Of a stretch of 12,440 bases of DNA, positions 5,422 through 12,440 are shown one piece after another. Positions within the stretch are counted from its first letter, which is position 1; the number at the start of each line of letters is the position of its first letter. This DNA is from CBDUBU01 sp965365465 (GTDB taxonomy: Bacteria > Bacteroidota > Rhodothermia > Rhodothermales > DASSAV01). The notes below the pieces were generated by a model. It did not search any database. It was not told where the DNA came from and worked only from the letters and a program-made list of their open reading frames with translations. The translations under genes and the position numbers were made by a program. The stretch covers positions 1 to 12,440 of the forward strand of contig CBDUBU010000110.1 in assembly GCA_965365465.1 (NCBI GenBank), in the 5' to 3' direction.

Positions 5422-8400
5422 ATGCATCTGCCCTCCTTTATAAAACCCTGTGTTTCGGTCCTGCTCCTGGCAGGCTTTCTGCTGCTGCCGGCGCATAGAC
5501 TGATGGGCCAGGCTTTGCGCGTGGCATCCTACACTTCGGAACAGGGTTTGCCGACCGGGCTGACGAAGGATGTGCTGCAAGACCGGAGCGGGTTCCTCTG
5601 GATTGCCACCGACGCAGGGCTTACCCGGTTTGACGGACGTCTTTTCCGGACGTTCACCACGCGGAACGGACTTCCGAGCGATTACGTCAAGTCGGTTTTC
5701 GAGACCCGTTCCGGACGCCTGCTCGTAGTCACCGACCTCGGCATTGCCGAAAAGGTAGAAGAAGGCGGCAATGCGCTGTTCCGCACGCTCATGACCGGCA
5801 GCCGCCGGCCCTCCGATGATACGCTGTTTTATCCCAAGCATCTCTATGAAGATCGCAACGGAGCGCTGTGGCTAAGCGACACGCACGCGGTATTCCGGTT
5901 ACACGGAGATCAGGCGCAGCGTTATTTTTTTCCGGAAGAGGCCTGGGCGCAGGATTTCTATTGCAGCTTTTCGCTGCTCGAAGACGCACAGGGAAGGCTG
6001 CTGGCTGTCTCGCAACAGGGATTTCTTTACCGTTTCGACAAGGATGCCGATGCCTTCCAACTGATTGTTTCTCACGAGCCGCAGATGCCTCTTGCAACAA
6101 GAGCCGTGCTGATGCGGCCTGACGGCGCACTCTGGATAGGGACCGACTCAGGAATTTATGAGGTGCGCCTTTCCCCGGATGCCGGGCAGGCTTTCTGGTC
6201 GCTGCTTTACCCCATTCGCGCAGTCCGGACCTTACATGAGGGCGCAGACGGGAATGTTTACGTTGGCTCTTATGAATCCGGTCTGCACCGTATAGCGCCC
6301 GGCGCAACGGCGGTCGCGCCCTATGGGCCGCTCCACGCTGCAATCGTCAACCGGATCATCACGGATCGGGAGGGAAAGCTGATCGTCAGCACGGATGACG
6401 GCATTCACATCCTGTACCCGCAGCCTTTTTCGACTTATGTGGCCGGCTCGCTGCGCGCCGTTGAGTCTGTGGCGCGTCGGCCCGACGGGCTGCTGGCAGT
6501 TGCGGTGGGAAAGGAGGTTTTCGAGATAGACACAAAGCGCATGGATCTGCGCCGCACGGCTCTTTTCACCAGCGCCGAGCAACCATCGGCCCTCGCGGCG
6601 GATGCCACGCGGATCTGGACAGGGACGGCCAAAGGCATCGTATACCTTTATGAAGAAGGGCGGCAAAGCCGCCTGGCCTTGCCGAGCAAACAGCTCGTAT
6701 TCTCCATGACGGTAGGCCGGAAAGGCGATCTCTGGTTGACACAGTACGGCGTGCCCGGCGTGGTGCGCGTGCGCCCGGATCTCAGTTGGCGTCTTTATGG
6801 AGCGTCTGAGGGAATTCCTGAGGGCGTCACGGCGGTAAAGACCGCAGCGGGACGCTTGTATGCGCTCGGAACAGGACGTGCGACCTACCTTTTTGCCTAC
6901 CATCCGGAAACAGATCGCTTCGAAAACGAAAGTGTGGAGGCGCGTTTTGCCGACCCGGATCTTTCCGTAAACGACCTTGATGCCGGAACGGAGGGTGATT
7001 TGTGGCTGGGTTCCAGTTACGGCCTGCTGCGCCTGCACAACGGAACGGTGAGGCACGTAGCCGGCGGTCCGGAAGATGGAAACGTGCGCGCCCTGGCTGC
7101 CGATCCGTATGGCGGCGTCTGGGTAGGCACGTCGCGCCTGTTTTACCATGTGCAGTCCGGCGGCGTCAGCTTTTTTACGCGGGAGGACGGGCTGGCGAGA
7201 ATGACGGCCAGCTACCGCTCGATGACGACAGACGCACAGGGCAGGCTGTGGACAGGCAGTTACGGAGGGATTTCCGTTCAGCAGCGCCCGCCCGGCGCAT
7301 TGCCCCGGACCCCGGCTCCCGTTTTCCTGGCTCGTTCGCTCGGTGATGCTCCGGCAGCCGACAGTACACGGGCCGCCTACGGTTCAACGCTTCAGGTTCA
7401 TTTTGCAGCCCTCACGTTCCCCGGAGACCGCGTCCGGTATCAGACGCGCGTGAGGGGCCTGCGCGAAGCGTGGAGCGAGCTGTCTTCTGAAGACAAACTG
7501 GTGCTGCCAAGCCTCGGCAGCGGCGTCTACACGCTGGAAGTGCGCGCCCAACAGGCGGGGTATGCCTTGAGCGAACCCGCCCGTTTTACGTTTTTTATCA
7601 CGCTGCCGTGGTACATGACCTTCTGGGCCTGGGGGACGTACCTGCTTCTTGCCCTGCTTTCAGCGGCGCTGCTCTGGAGCCACTATCAGGACCGGAAACA
7701 GCACCGACAAACAGAGCAGGAACTGGCGGCAAACCGGACGCGCTACGAGTCGATTTTTAACAGCGTTCGGGATGTCATTTTCCAGACGGACATGCAGGGT
7801 CGCTGGACGCTGCTCAACCCGGCCTGGGAAGAGATCACAGGACATACGGCGGCAGAGAGCACGGGCAAGTTTTTCTTCAGCTATGTGCATGAAGAAGACC
7901 GGCGCGAGGCGCTTGCCTGGTCAGTAGCCATACGAAAGGGTAAAGTGGACTCCTTCTCCCATACGGCTCGCTTCCGAACCAAAGACGGCGGCATCTGCTA
8001 CTTCGAGATACTGGCCCGCGTCATGACGGACGAACAGGGCGAGGTGTTGGGTTCTTCCGGCACATTGAGCGATGTCACCGAGCGCGTGGAGGCGCGTCAG
8101 GCGCTGGAACAGCACGCAGAAGATCTGATGATGGCAAGGGATGCCCTGGAAACGCAGGCCGGCGATCTGGCGCAGGCGATTGTGGAACTGGAGCAGGCCA
8201 GAATCACCGCCGAAGAGGCAACCCGCGCCAAGAGCGAGTTTCTGGCAAACATGAGCCATGAAATTCGCACCCCCATGAACGGCGTCATCGGGATGACCAG
8301 CCTGCTGCTTGAAACCGATCTCTCGCCCATGCAGCGGGATTACGTCGAGACGATCCGTGTTTCCGGCGATTCCCTGCTTTCCGTGATCGGCGACATCCTC

Positions 8401-9726
8401 GACTTTTCCAAGATCGAAGCCGGAAAGCTTGAAATCGAGCGGCACGCTTTTGAAGTACGCCGTTGCGTTGAGGAGGCAATGGATCTGCTTTCCACACAGG
8501 CCGCTAAAAAGGGCCTGAAGCTGTTCTCCCGGTTTGACGAAACAGTCCCGCCGTTCGTTCTGGGAGACGTGACACGGGTGCGGCAGGTGCTGGTGAACCT
8601 GCTTTCCAACGCGGTCAAGTTTACAGAGGCCGGCGAGATCGGCGTGCAAGTAGAAGCCTGCCCGCCCGGCGATGCAGATTCCTGCCTGGAACTGGCTTTT
8701 ATGGTCACTGATACAGGAATCGGCATTCCTGCCGATCGTCTCAACCGGCTTTTCCAGAGTTTCAGCCAGGTAGATGCTTCTATCACGCGGCGCTATGGCG
8801 GCACCGGGCTTGGACTGGCTATCTCGAAACACCTCTGCGAAATGATGCACGGAGCCATTGGTGTAGAGAGCCGGGAAGGAGAAGGCTCGCAGTTCCGTTT
8901 CACGGTTCGCGTCGAGGCATGGGAAGCCGCCGCGCCTGCGCCGCCTGTCGCACGGGAAGGGGAACGCGCCGCACACCGTTCGCAAAGAATGCCGAGGATA
9001 CTGCTGGCCGAGGATAATCCGGTTAATCAGAAGGTGGCGCTGCGAATGCTGGAGCGCTCAGGGTACACCGCTGATGCCGTCGCCAGCGGTGTGGAAGCGC
9101 TGGAGGCGCTTGAACGTCAGGTTTATGATATCGTGCTGATGGACGTGCAGATGCCGGAGATGGACGGGCTGGAAGCAACCCGGCGCGTTCGAGACAATCC
9201 CTGCCGGTACGGCCGGCCGCACATCATAGCCATGACGGCCGGGGCCATGCAGGGCGACCGGGAGCGTTGCCTGGAGGCAGGCATGGATGCCTATGTAGCC
9301 AAACCGGTTCGCCTGGAGGCGCTCGGGCAGGCGCTGGCGCAGTGGAACGGGAACGATGATACCGGCGCTGACGATGTAGACGACAGGCGGCGGCTGCGGG
9401 AACGTTTGATGGCAAGCGTAGGCGCCGACGACCCGGAATTTGCGCGTGAATTGCTGCAAGCCTATCTGCAAAATGCAGGATCCCTGGTGGATGAAATCGT
9501 ACGGGCGGCCTCAACCGGCGCGCTGGAAGATGCTCGCCGGGCGGCGCATACGCTCAAATCGAGCAGCTTTTATGTAGGCGCCGACGAACTGGCAACGGTC
9601 TGCGAACGTCTGGAAACACAGACTGCTGACGCGTCTGATCTCGTCGAGGCGGCGGCTGAAGCGGCCCGTCTTTTCGCCGCCTTTTCGCGTCCGGCTGCCG
9701 CCCTCTCCCTGCTGCTCGATGCATAG
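5422..9726 (+). CDS. Hybrid two-component sensor kinase: Reg_prop propeller, Y_Y_Y, PAS, HisKA, HATPase, receiver, HPt
   Basis: A 1434-residue inner-membrane sensor. After a signal peptide or N-terminal anchor (1-29) come Reg_prop propeller repeats (about 36-625; recurring D..G.LW..T..GL.R units such as DRSGFLWIATDAGLTRFDG), a Y_Y_Y domain (about 660-728), a membrane segment (about 729-753), PAS (about 771-886), a coiled coil, HisKA with H946 in MSHEIRTPMNG, HATPase_c (N1063, DTGIGI with D1097, GGTGLGLAIS), a receiver (E1197/D1198, D1241 phosphorylation site, T1272, K1294) and HPt with H1376 in AHTLKSSS. All phosphorelay residues are present, so the likely path is His-Asp-His to a separate response regulator. 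There is no AraC-type DNA-binding end, unlike the classical Bacteroides HTCS hybrids that share this sensor. The ligand is unknown. The frame extends to an ATG at 5356, but only 5422 puts the signal peptide at the N-terminus; neither has a Shine-Dalgarno. Confidence 0.93.
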   Translation: MHLPSFIKPCVSVLLLAGFLLLPAHRLMGQALRVASYTSEQGLPTGLTKDVLQDRSGFLWIATDAGLTRFDGRLFRTFTTRNGLPSDYVKSVFETRSGRLLVVTDLGIAEKVEEGGNALFRTLMTGSRRPSDDTLFYPKHLYEDRNGALWLSDTHAVFRLHGDQAQRYFFPEEAWAQDFYCSFSLLEDAQGRLLAVSQQGFLYRFDKDADAFQLIVSHEPQMPLATRAVLMRPDGALWIGTDSGIYEVRLSPDAGQAFWSLLYPIRAVRTLHEGADGNVYVGSYESGLHRIAPGATAVAPYGPLHAAIVNRIITDREGKLIVSTDDGIHILYPQPFSTYVAGSLRAVESVARRPDGLLAVAVGKEVFEIDTKRMDLRRTALFTSAEQPSALAADATRIWTGTAKGIVYLYEEGRQSRLALPSKQLVFSMTVGRKGDLWLTQYGVPGVVRVRPDLSWRLYGASEGIPEGVTAVKTAAGRLYALGTGRATYLFAYHPETDRFENESVEARFADPDLSVNDLDAGTEGDLWLGSSYGLLRLHNGTVRHVAGGPEDGNVRALAADPYGGVWVGTSRLFYHVQSGGVSFFTREDGLARMTASYRSMTTDAQGRLWTGSYGGISVQQRPPGALPRTPAPVFLARSLGDAPAADSTRAAYGSTLQVHFAALTFPGDRVRYQTRVRGLREAWSELSSEDKLVLPSLGSGVYTLEVRAQQAGYALSEPARFTFFITLPWYMTFWAWGTYLLLALLSAALLWSHYQDRKQHRQTEQELAANRTRYESIFNSVRDVIFQTDMQGRWTLLNPAWEEITGHTAAESTGKFFFSYVHEEDRREALAWSVAIRKGKVDSFSHTARFRTKDGGICYFEILARVMTDEQGEVLGSSGTLSDVTERVEARQALEQHAEDLMMARDALETQAGDLAQAIVELEQARITAEEATRAKSEFLANMSHEIRTPMNGVIGMTSLLLETDLSPMQRDYVETIRVSGDSLLSVIGDILDFSKIEAGKLEIERHAFEVRRCVEEAMDLLSTQAAKKGLKLFSRFDETVPPFVLGDVTRVRQVLVNLLSNAVKFTEAGEIGVQVEACPPGDADSCLELAFMVTDTGIGIPADRLNRLFQSFSQVDASITRRYGGTGLGLAISKHLCEMMHGAIGVESREGEGSQFRFTVRVEAWEAAAPAPPVAREGERAAHRSQRMPRILLAEDNPVNQKVALRMLERSGYTADAVASGVEALEALERQVYDIVLMDVQMPEMDGLEATRRVRDNPCRYGRPHIIAMTAGAMQGDRERCLEAGMDAYVAKPVRLEALGQALAQWNGNDDTGADDVDDRRRLRERLMASVGADDPEFARELLQAYLQNAGSLVDEIVRAASTGALEDARRAAHTLKSSSFYVGADELATVCERLETQTADASDLVEAAAEAARLFAAFSRPAAALSLLLDA

Positions 9727-9740
9727 CTGAAAAACGGTCT

Positions 9741-9832
9741 GGCAAGCCGGGGGCTGCTGCCGGAGAAACCCTTGCCGGGCCGCCTGCAACCTTGCAGGCG
9801 CAAAACCCTCGCGCTGCTGCTATGGACATAGC
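9741..9832 (+). repeat. Cluster of inverted repeats downstream of the kinase gene
   Basis: Three inverted repeats follow the kinase stop codon. GGCAAG (9741-9746) pairs with CTTGCC (9771-9776). CGCCTGCAACCTTGCAGGCG (9781-9800) has perfect 9-bp arms. GCTATGGACATAGC (9819-9832) has 6-bp arms. The second is the strongest stem, but CAAAACCC rather than a U-tract follows it. They may end or protect the kinase mRNA, or be protein-binding sites before the next gene. Confidence 0.5.
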
Positions 9833-9862
9833 GGTCGAGCGGGAGACAGCCCCTTGCCGGCG

Positions 9863-9882
9863 TATCAGCGAATATCAGCGAA
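9863..9882 (+). repeat. Perfect tandem 10-bp repeat, possible operator
   Basis: TATCAGCGAA occurs twice with no spacer, about one helical turn apart, 98 bp before the lipoprotein start at 9980. Direct repeats at one-turn spacing are a common layout for regulator binding. It lies just upstream of TATGGTTTG (9897-9905), which resembles a Bacteroidota -7 box with one base too many. The link to a promoter is inference. Confidence 0.4.
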
Positions 9883-9979
9883 CCGAGTGAAGCTTCTATG
9901 GTTTGAGCAGGGCGGGCGGCGTGGAGAAGAGATGCCGGCTCGCCTTGCCAGACAGTTTTTCAGCTAGTTTGCATAGCTC

Positions 9980-12440
9980 ATGCGGTTCAAGGTGTTGCCT
10001 CTCAGGCAGGTTTTATTGCTGGTTCTGTCGGCGGCGGTGCTCGCCGGGTGCGGAAGAGAAAAACAGGTCCGAACCGAGATCCCCGTCGATAAGCTGTTCA
10101 CGCTGCTCCCCCCTTCCTATACCGGCATCGACTTTGAGAACCGGCTGACCGACACCGAAGAAGTCAACGTCTTTACCTACCGCAACTACTACAACGGCGG
10201 CGGCGTCGGCATTGGCGACCTCAACGGCGACGGACTGGCCGACCTCTTTTTCACGGCAAACCAGCTTTCCAACCGGCTCTATCTCAACCGGGGCGCTTTC
10301 CTTTTCGACGATGTGACCGGAACGGCGGGGGTCGGAGGCGATCACGCCTGGTCCACCGGCGTCACGCTGGCGGATGTCAACGGCGACGGGCGGCTCGACA
10401 TCTACGTGTGCAACGCCGGCAACTATCCCGGCGACAGCCGCGCCAATGAACTGTTTATCAACCAGGGCGCCGGCGAAGACGGGGTTCCAACTTTTACCGA
10501 GGAGGCTGCCGCCTATGGGATTGCTGACGACGGCTATTCCACCCACGCCGCCTTCTTCGACTATGACCGGGATGGCGACCTGGATCTCTACGTGACCAAC
10601 AACTCGCCGCGCCCCGTCGGTTCGTTCGGCCTTTTCAACATCCGCAACACCCGCGACCGCAGGGGGGGCGACCGGCTCTACCGCAACGACGGGGGCCGGT
10701 TCACCGATGTCAGCATTGAGGCGGGCATCTATGCCAGCGAGATCGGCCTCGGCATGGGCATCACCACCGGCGACATCGACGGCGACGGCTGGCCCGACCT
10801 CTACATCTCGAACGACTTTTTCGAGCGCGATTACCTGTACCTCAACAACGGCGACGGCACGTTCCGTGAGGCGCTCGAAGACCGGATGCGCCACATCAGC
10901 CTTTCTTCGATGGGAGCCGACATGGCAGACATCAACAACGACGGCGAACCGGACATCTTCGTCACCGATATGCTGCCGGAGGACGATTACCGGCTCAAGA
11001 CGACCTCGTCCTACGAGTCCTGGAACGTGTACGAGGCCAATCTGGAGAACGACTATTACCACCAGTTCATGCGTAACATGCTCCACCTGAACCTGGGGGG
11101 TGGCGTGTTCAGCGAGATCGGGCAGATCGCAGGTGTTTCAGCCTCCGACTGGAGTTGGGGGGCGCTCCTCGCGGATTTCGACAACGACGGGGCCAAAGAC
11201 ATTTTCGTGGCAAACGGCATCGACCGGGACGTGACCGACCAGGATTTTCTGGCTTACCTTGCAGAGGTGGTCAATATGCGGGCCTTGCAGACAGGCAAGC
11301 GGCCTGTGCCGTACGTGAAACTCGTCGAAAGCATTCCCTCCAACAAGCTGTCGAGCTACCTCTTTGCCGGCAATGGCGACCTGACGTTCACGAACCGGGC
11401 GGCGGACTGGGGCCTCGATACGCCGGGCTATTCCAACGGGTCGGCTTACGGCGACCTGGATAACGACGGAGATCTGGATCTGGTAGTAAACAACGTCAAT
11501 CAGGAAGCTTTCGTTTACCGGAACGAGTCGGATACGCTGCTGGACAACCATTACCTGAAAATCAGGCTGGAAGGGGCAGGGATGAACCGCTTCGGGGTCG
11601 GCGCGAAAGCGTATATCCGGCAGGGGGACCGGGTTTATTACCTGGAGCAGATCCCTGCACGAGGGTTTCAGTCGAGCGTAGATCCGGCGCTCACGTTTGG
11701 TCTGGGAGCGGCCGACACGGTGGAGGCCGTTTTCGTGGTGTGGCCCGACGGACGCCGGGAGGTGCGAACCGGCGTGGCGACCAATCAGACGCTCGGTTTC
11801 AGGCAGGAAGACGCTGCCGCCGCCGGTGAGGAATGGGAACTCCCGCGGGAGGTCCCTGCCCCGGTGTTCACCGACGTTACCGCCTCGGTTCCGCTCGGTT
11901 ACAGGCACCGGGAAAACGACTTCATCGACTTTGAAAGGGAAGGCGTCGTCCCGAAGCTGCTCTCCACCGAAGGCCCTGCCGTGGCCGTGGGAGACGTGAA
12001 CGGCGACGGGCTGGATGATCTCTACCTGGGGGGCGCCAAGGAACAGGCCGGGCGGCTGATGATCGGACGGCGCAGCAGCGGGTTTGTCCCTGCTGACACG
12101 GCCCTGTTCGAGCAGGATGCCATTGCAGAGGACGTGGGAGCCGCCTTTTTCGATGCCGACGGCGACGGCGACCTGGATCTGTATGTGGTTAGCGGCGGCA
12201 ACGAGTTTTCGCAGATGGCGCCTGCCCTGAACGACCGCCTGTACCTGAACGCCGGCGGCGGGCGTTTCGAGAAGGCAGCGGGCAGGCTGCCCTCCATGTT
12301 CGGCAGCGGCTCCTGCGTGGCCCCCGCCGACTATGACGGCGATGGAGACATGGATCTGTTCGTCGGCGGGCGGCTCGTGCCCTGGCGCTACGGCTTCAAC
12401 CCGGAAAGCACCCTCCTGCGCAATGACAATGGACGGTTTA
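9980..12440 (+). CDS. CRTAC1-like FG-GAP/VCBS repeat lipoprotein with ASPIC/UnbV domain, 3' end cut
   Basis: The first 820 residues of a large exported lipoprotein; the frame is open to the right edge. The N-terminus has a lipobox, LAGC, with C24 as the lipidated residue. At least ten calcium-loop motifs of the DxNxDGxxD kind are seen, starting at residues 80, 132, 194, 265, 317, 399, 492, 672, 725 and 784 (for example DLNGDGLAD, DYDRDGDLD). They mark FG-GAP/VCBS propeller blades. An ASPIC/UnbV domain lies at about 526-608 (LKIRLEGAGMNRFGVGAKAY, RGFQSSVDP, VVWPDGRREV), and a second propeller begins after it. In Bacteroidota such proteins of about 1100 residues often accompany SusC/SusD uptake loci, but no SusC/D gene is in the window. 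An in-frame TAG at 9974-9976 makes ATG 9980 the first possible start in this stretch. No Shine-Dalgarno is seen. Transcription with the kinase gene is possible across the 253-bp gap, but the gap structure argues for a separate unit. Confidence 0.92.
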   Translation, partial: MRFKVLPLRQVLLLVLSAAVLAGCGREKQVRTEIPVDKLFTLLPPSYTGIDFENRLTDTEEVNVFTYRNYYNGGGVGIGDLNGDGLADLFFTANQLSNRLYLNRGAFLFDDVTGTAGVGGDHAWSTGVTLADVNGDGRLDIYVCNAGNYPGDSRANELFINQGAGEDGVPTFTEEAAAYGIADDGYSTHAAFFDYDRDGDLDLYVTNNSPRPVGSFGLFNIRNTRDRRGGDRLYRNDGGRFTDVSIEAGIYASEIGLGMGITTGDIDGDGWPDLYISNDFFERDYLYLNNGDGTFREALEDRMRHISLSSMGADMADINNDGEPDIFVTDMLPEDDYRLKTTSSYESWNVYEANLENDYYHQFMRNMLHLNLGGGVFSEIGQIAGVSASDWSWGALLADFDNDGAKDIFVANGIDRDVTDQDFLAYLAEVVNMRALQTGKRPVPYVKLVESIPSNKLSSYLFAGNGDLTFTNRAADWGLDTPGYSNGSAYGDLDNDGDLDLVVNNVNQEAFVYRNESDTLLDNHYLKIRLEGAGMNRFGVGAKAYIRQGDRVYYLEQIPARGFQSSVDPALTFGLGAADTVEAVFVVWPDGRREVRTGVATNQTLGFRQEDAAAAGEEWELPREVPAPVFTDVTASVPLGYRHRENDFIDFEREGVVPKLLSTEGPAVAVGDVNGDGLDDLYLGGAKEQAGRLMIGRRSSGFVPADTALFEQDAIAEDVGAAFFDADGDGDLDLYVVSGGNEFSQMAPALNDRLYLNAGGGRFEKAAGRLPSMFGSGSCVAPADYDGDGDMDLFVGGRLVPWRYGFNPESTLLRNDNGRF

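Noticed and set aside
7921..8985. Open frame of 354 codons on the minus strand inside the kinase gene
   Set aside because: It lies fully over the PAS, HisKA and HATPase coding region, shows no domain and no ribosome site, and is explained by codon bias of the real gene.
9863..9882. The two TATCAGCGAA copies as the start of a CRISPR array or an iteron origin
   Set aside because: Only two copies exist, directly abutting, with no spacers, no cas or replication gene nearby, and no further copies seen in the window.
10013..11086. Open frame of 357 codons on the minus strand with V-, A- and D-rich repeats
   Set aside because: It is the reverse of the FG-GAP lipoprotein gene; its repeated valine/aspartate pattern simply mirrors the repeated calcium-loop codons.
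11138..11908. Open frame of 256 codons on the minus strand
   Set aside because: Also antisense to the lipoprotein gene, across the ASPIC/UnbV domain, with no supporting motif.

Overview
The window looks like chromosomal DNA from a GC-rich member of the Bacteroidota/Rhodothermota assemblage (Rhodothermales-like). The evidence is a type IX secretion (T9SS) C-terminal sorting domain, a hybrid sensor kinase with a Reg_prop/Y_Y_Y periplasmic sensor, a CRTAC1/UnbV-type FG-GAP lipoprotein, and a Bacteroidota-like TAnnTTTG promoter box. These are lineage-typical families; the exact taxon is inference. I see no rRNA, tRNA, CRISPR array, insertion sequence or phage gene.

Left part (1-5230), all on the minus strand. 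In transcription order (right to left) it holds: a secreted VIT + von Willebrand A protein with a T9SS sorting domain (5230-3068); a small unrecognised 87-residue protein with a strong Shine-Dalgarno (2844-2581); a PaaI-like hotdog thioesterase (2379-1879); an HtrA/DegP-like trypsin-fold protease with one PDZ domain and no visible signal peptide (1802-786); and the N-terminal third or so of a secreted M16 zinc peptidase (591 to beyond the left edge). The gaps of 76-223 bp and the inverted repeats in them suggest several transcription units rather than one tight operon.

Right part (5422-12440), all on the plus strand. A 1434-residue hybrid histidine kinase carries a complete phosphorelay (sensor propeller, Y_Y_Y, membrane segment, PAS, HisKA, HATPase, receiver, HPt) and no DNA-binding domain. 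A 253-bp gap rich in inverted repeats, with one perfect tandem repeat, follows. After it comes an outer-membrane or periplasmic lipoprotein with at least ten calcium-type FG-GAP/VCBS motifs and an ASPIC/UnbV domain, cut by the right edge.

The kinase gene and the VIT/VWA gene are divergent over a short shared region, so joint regulation is possible but not shown. The general theme is the cell envelope: sensing, protein export to the surface, and proteolysis. Nothing here clearly amounts to a new defence or mobile system. The points most worth a second look are the T9SS-exported VIT/VWA protein with an eroded metal site and a lone CxxC pair, the self-contained phosphorelay kinase, and the structured gap before the lipoprotein gene.
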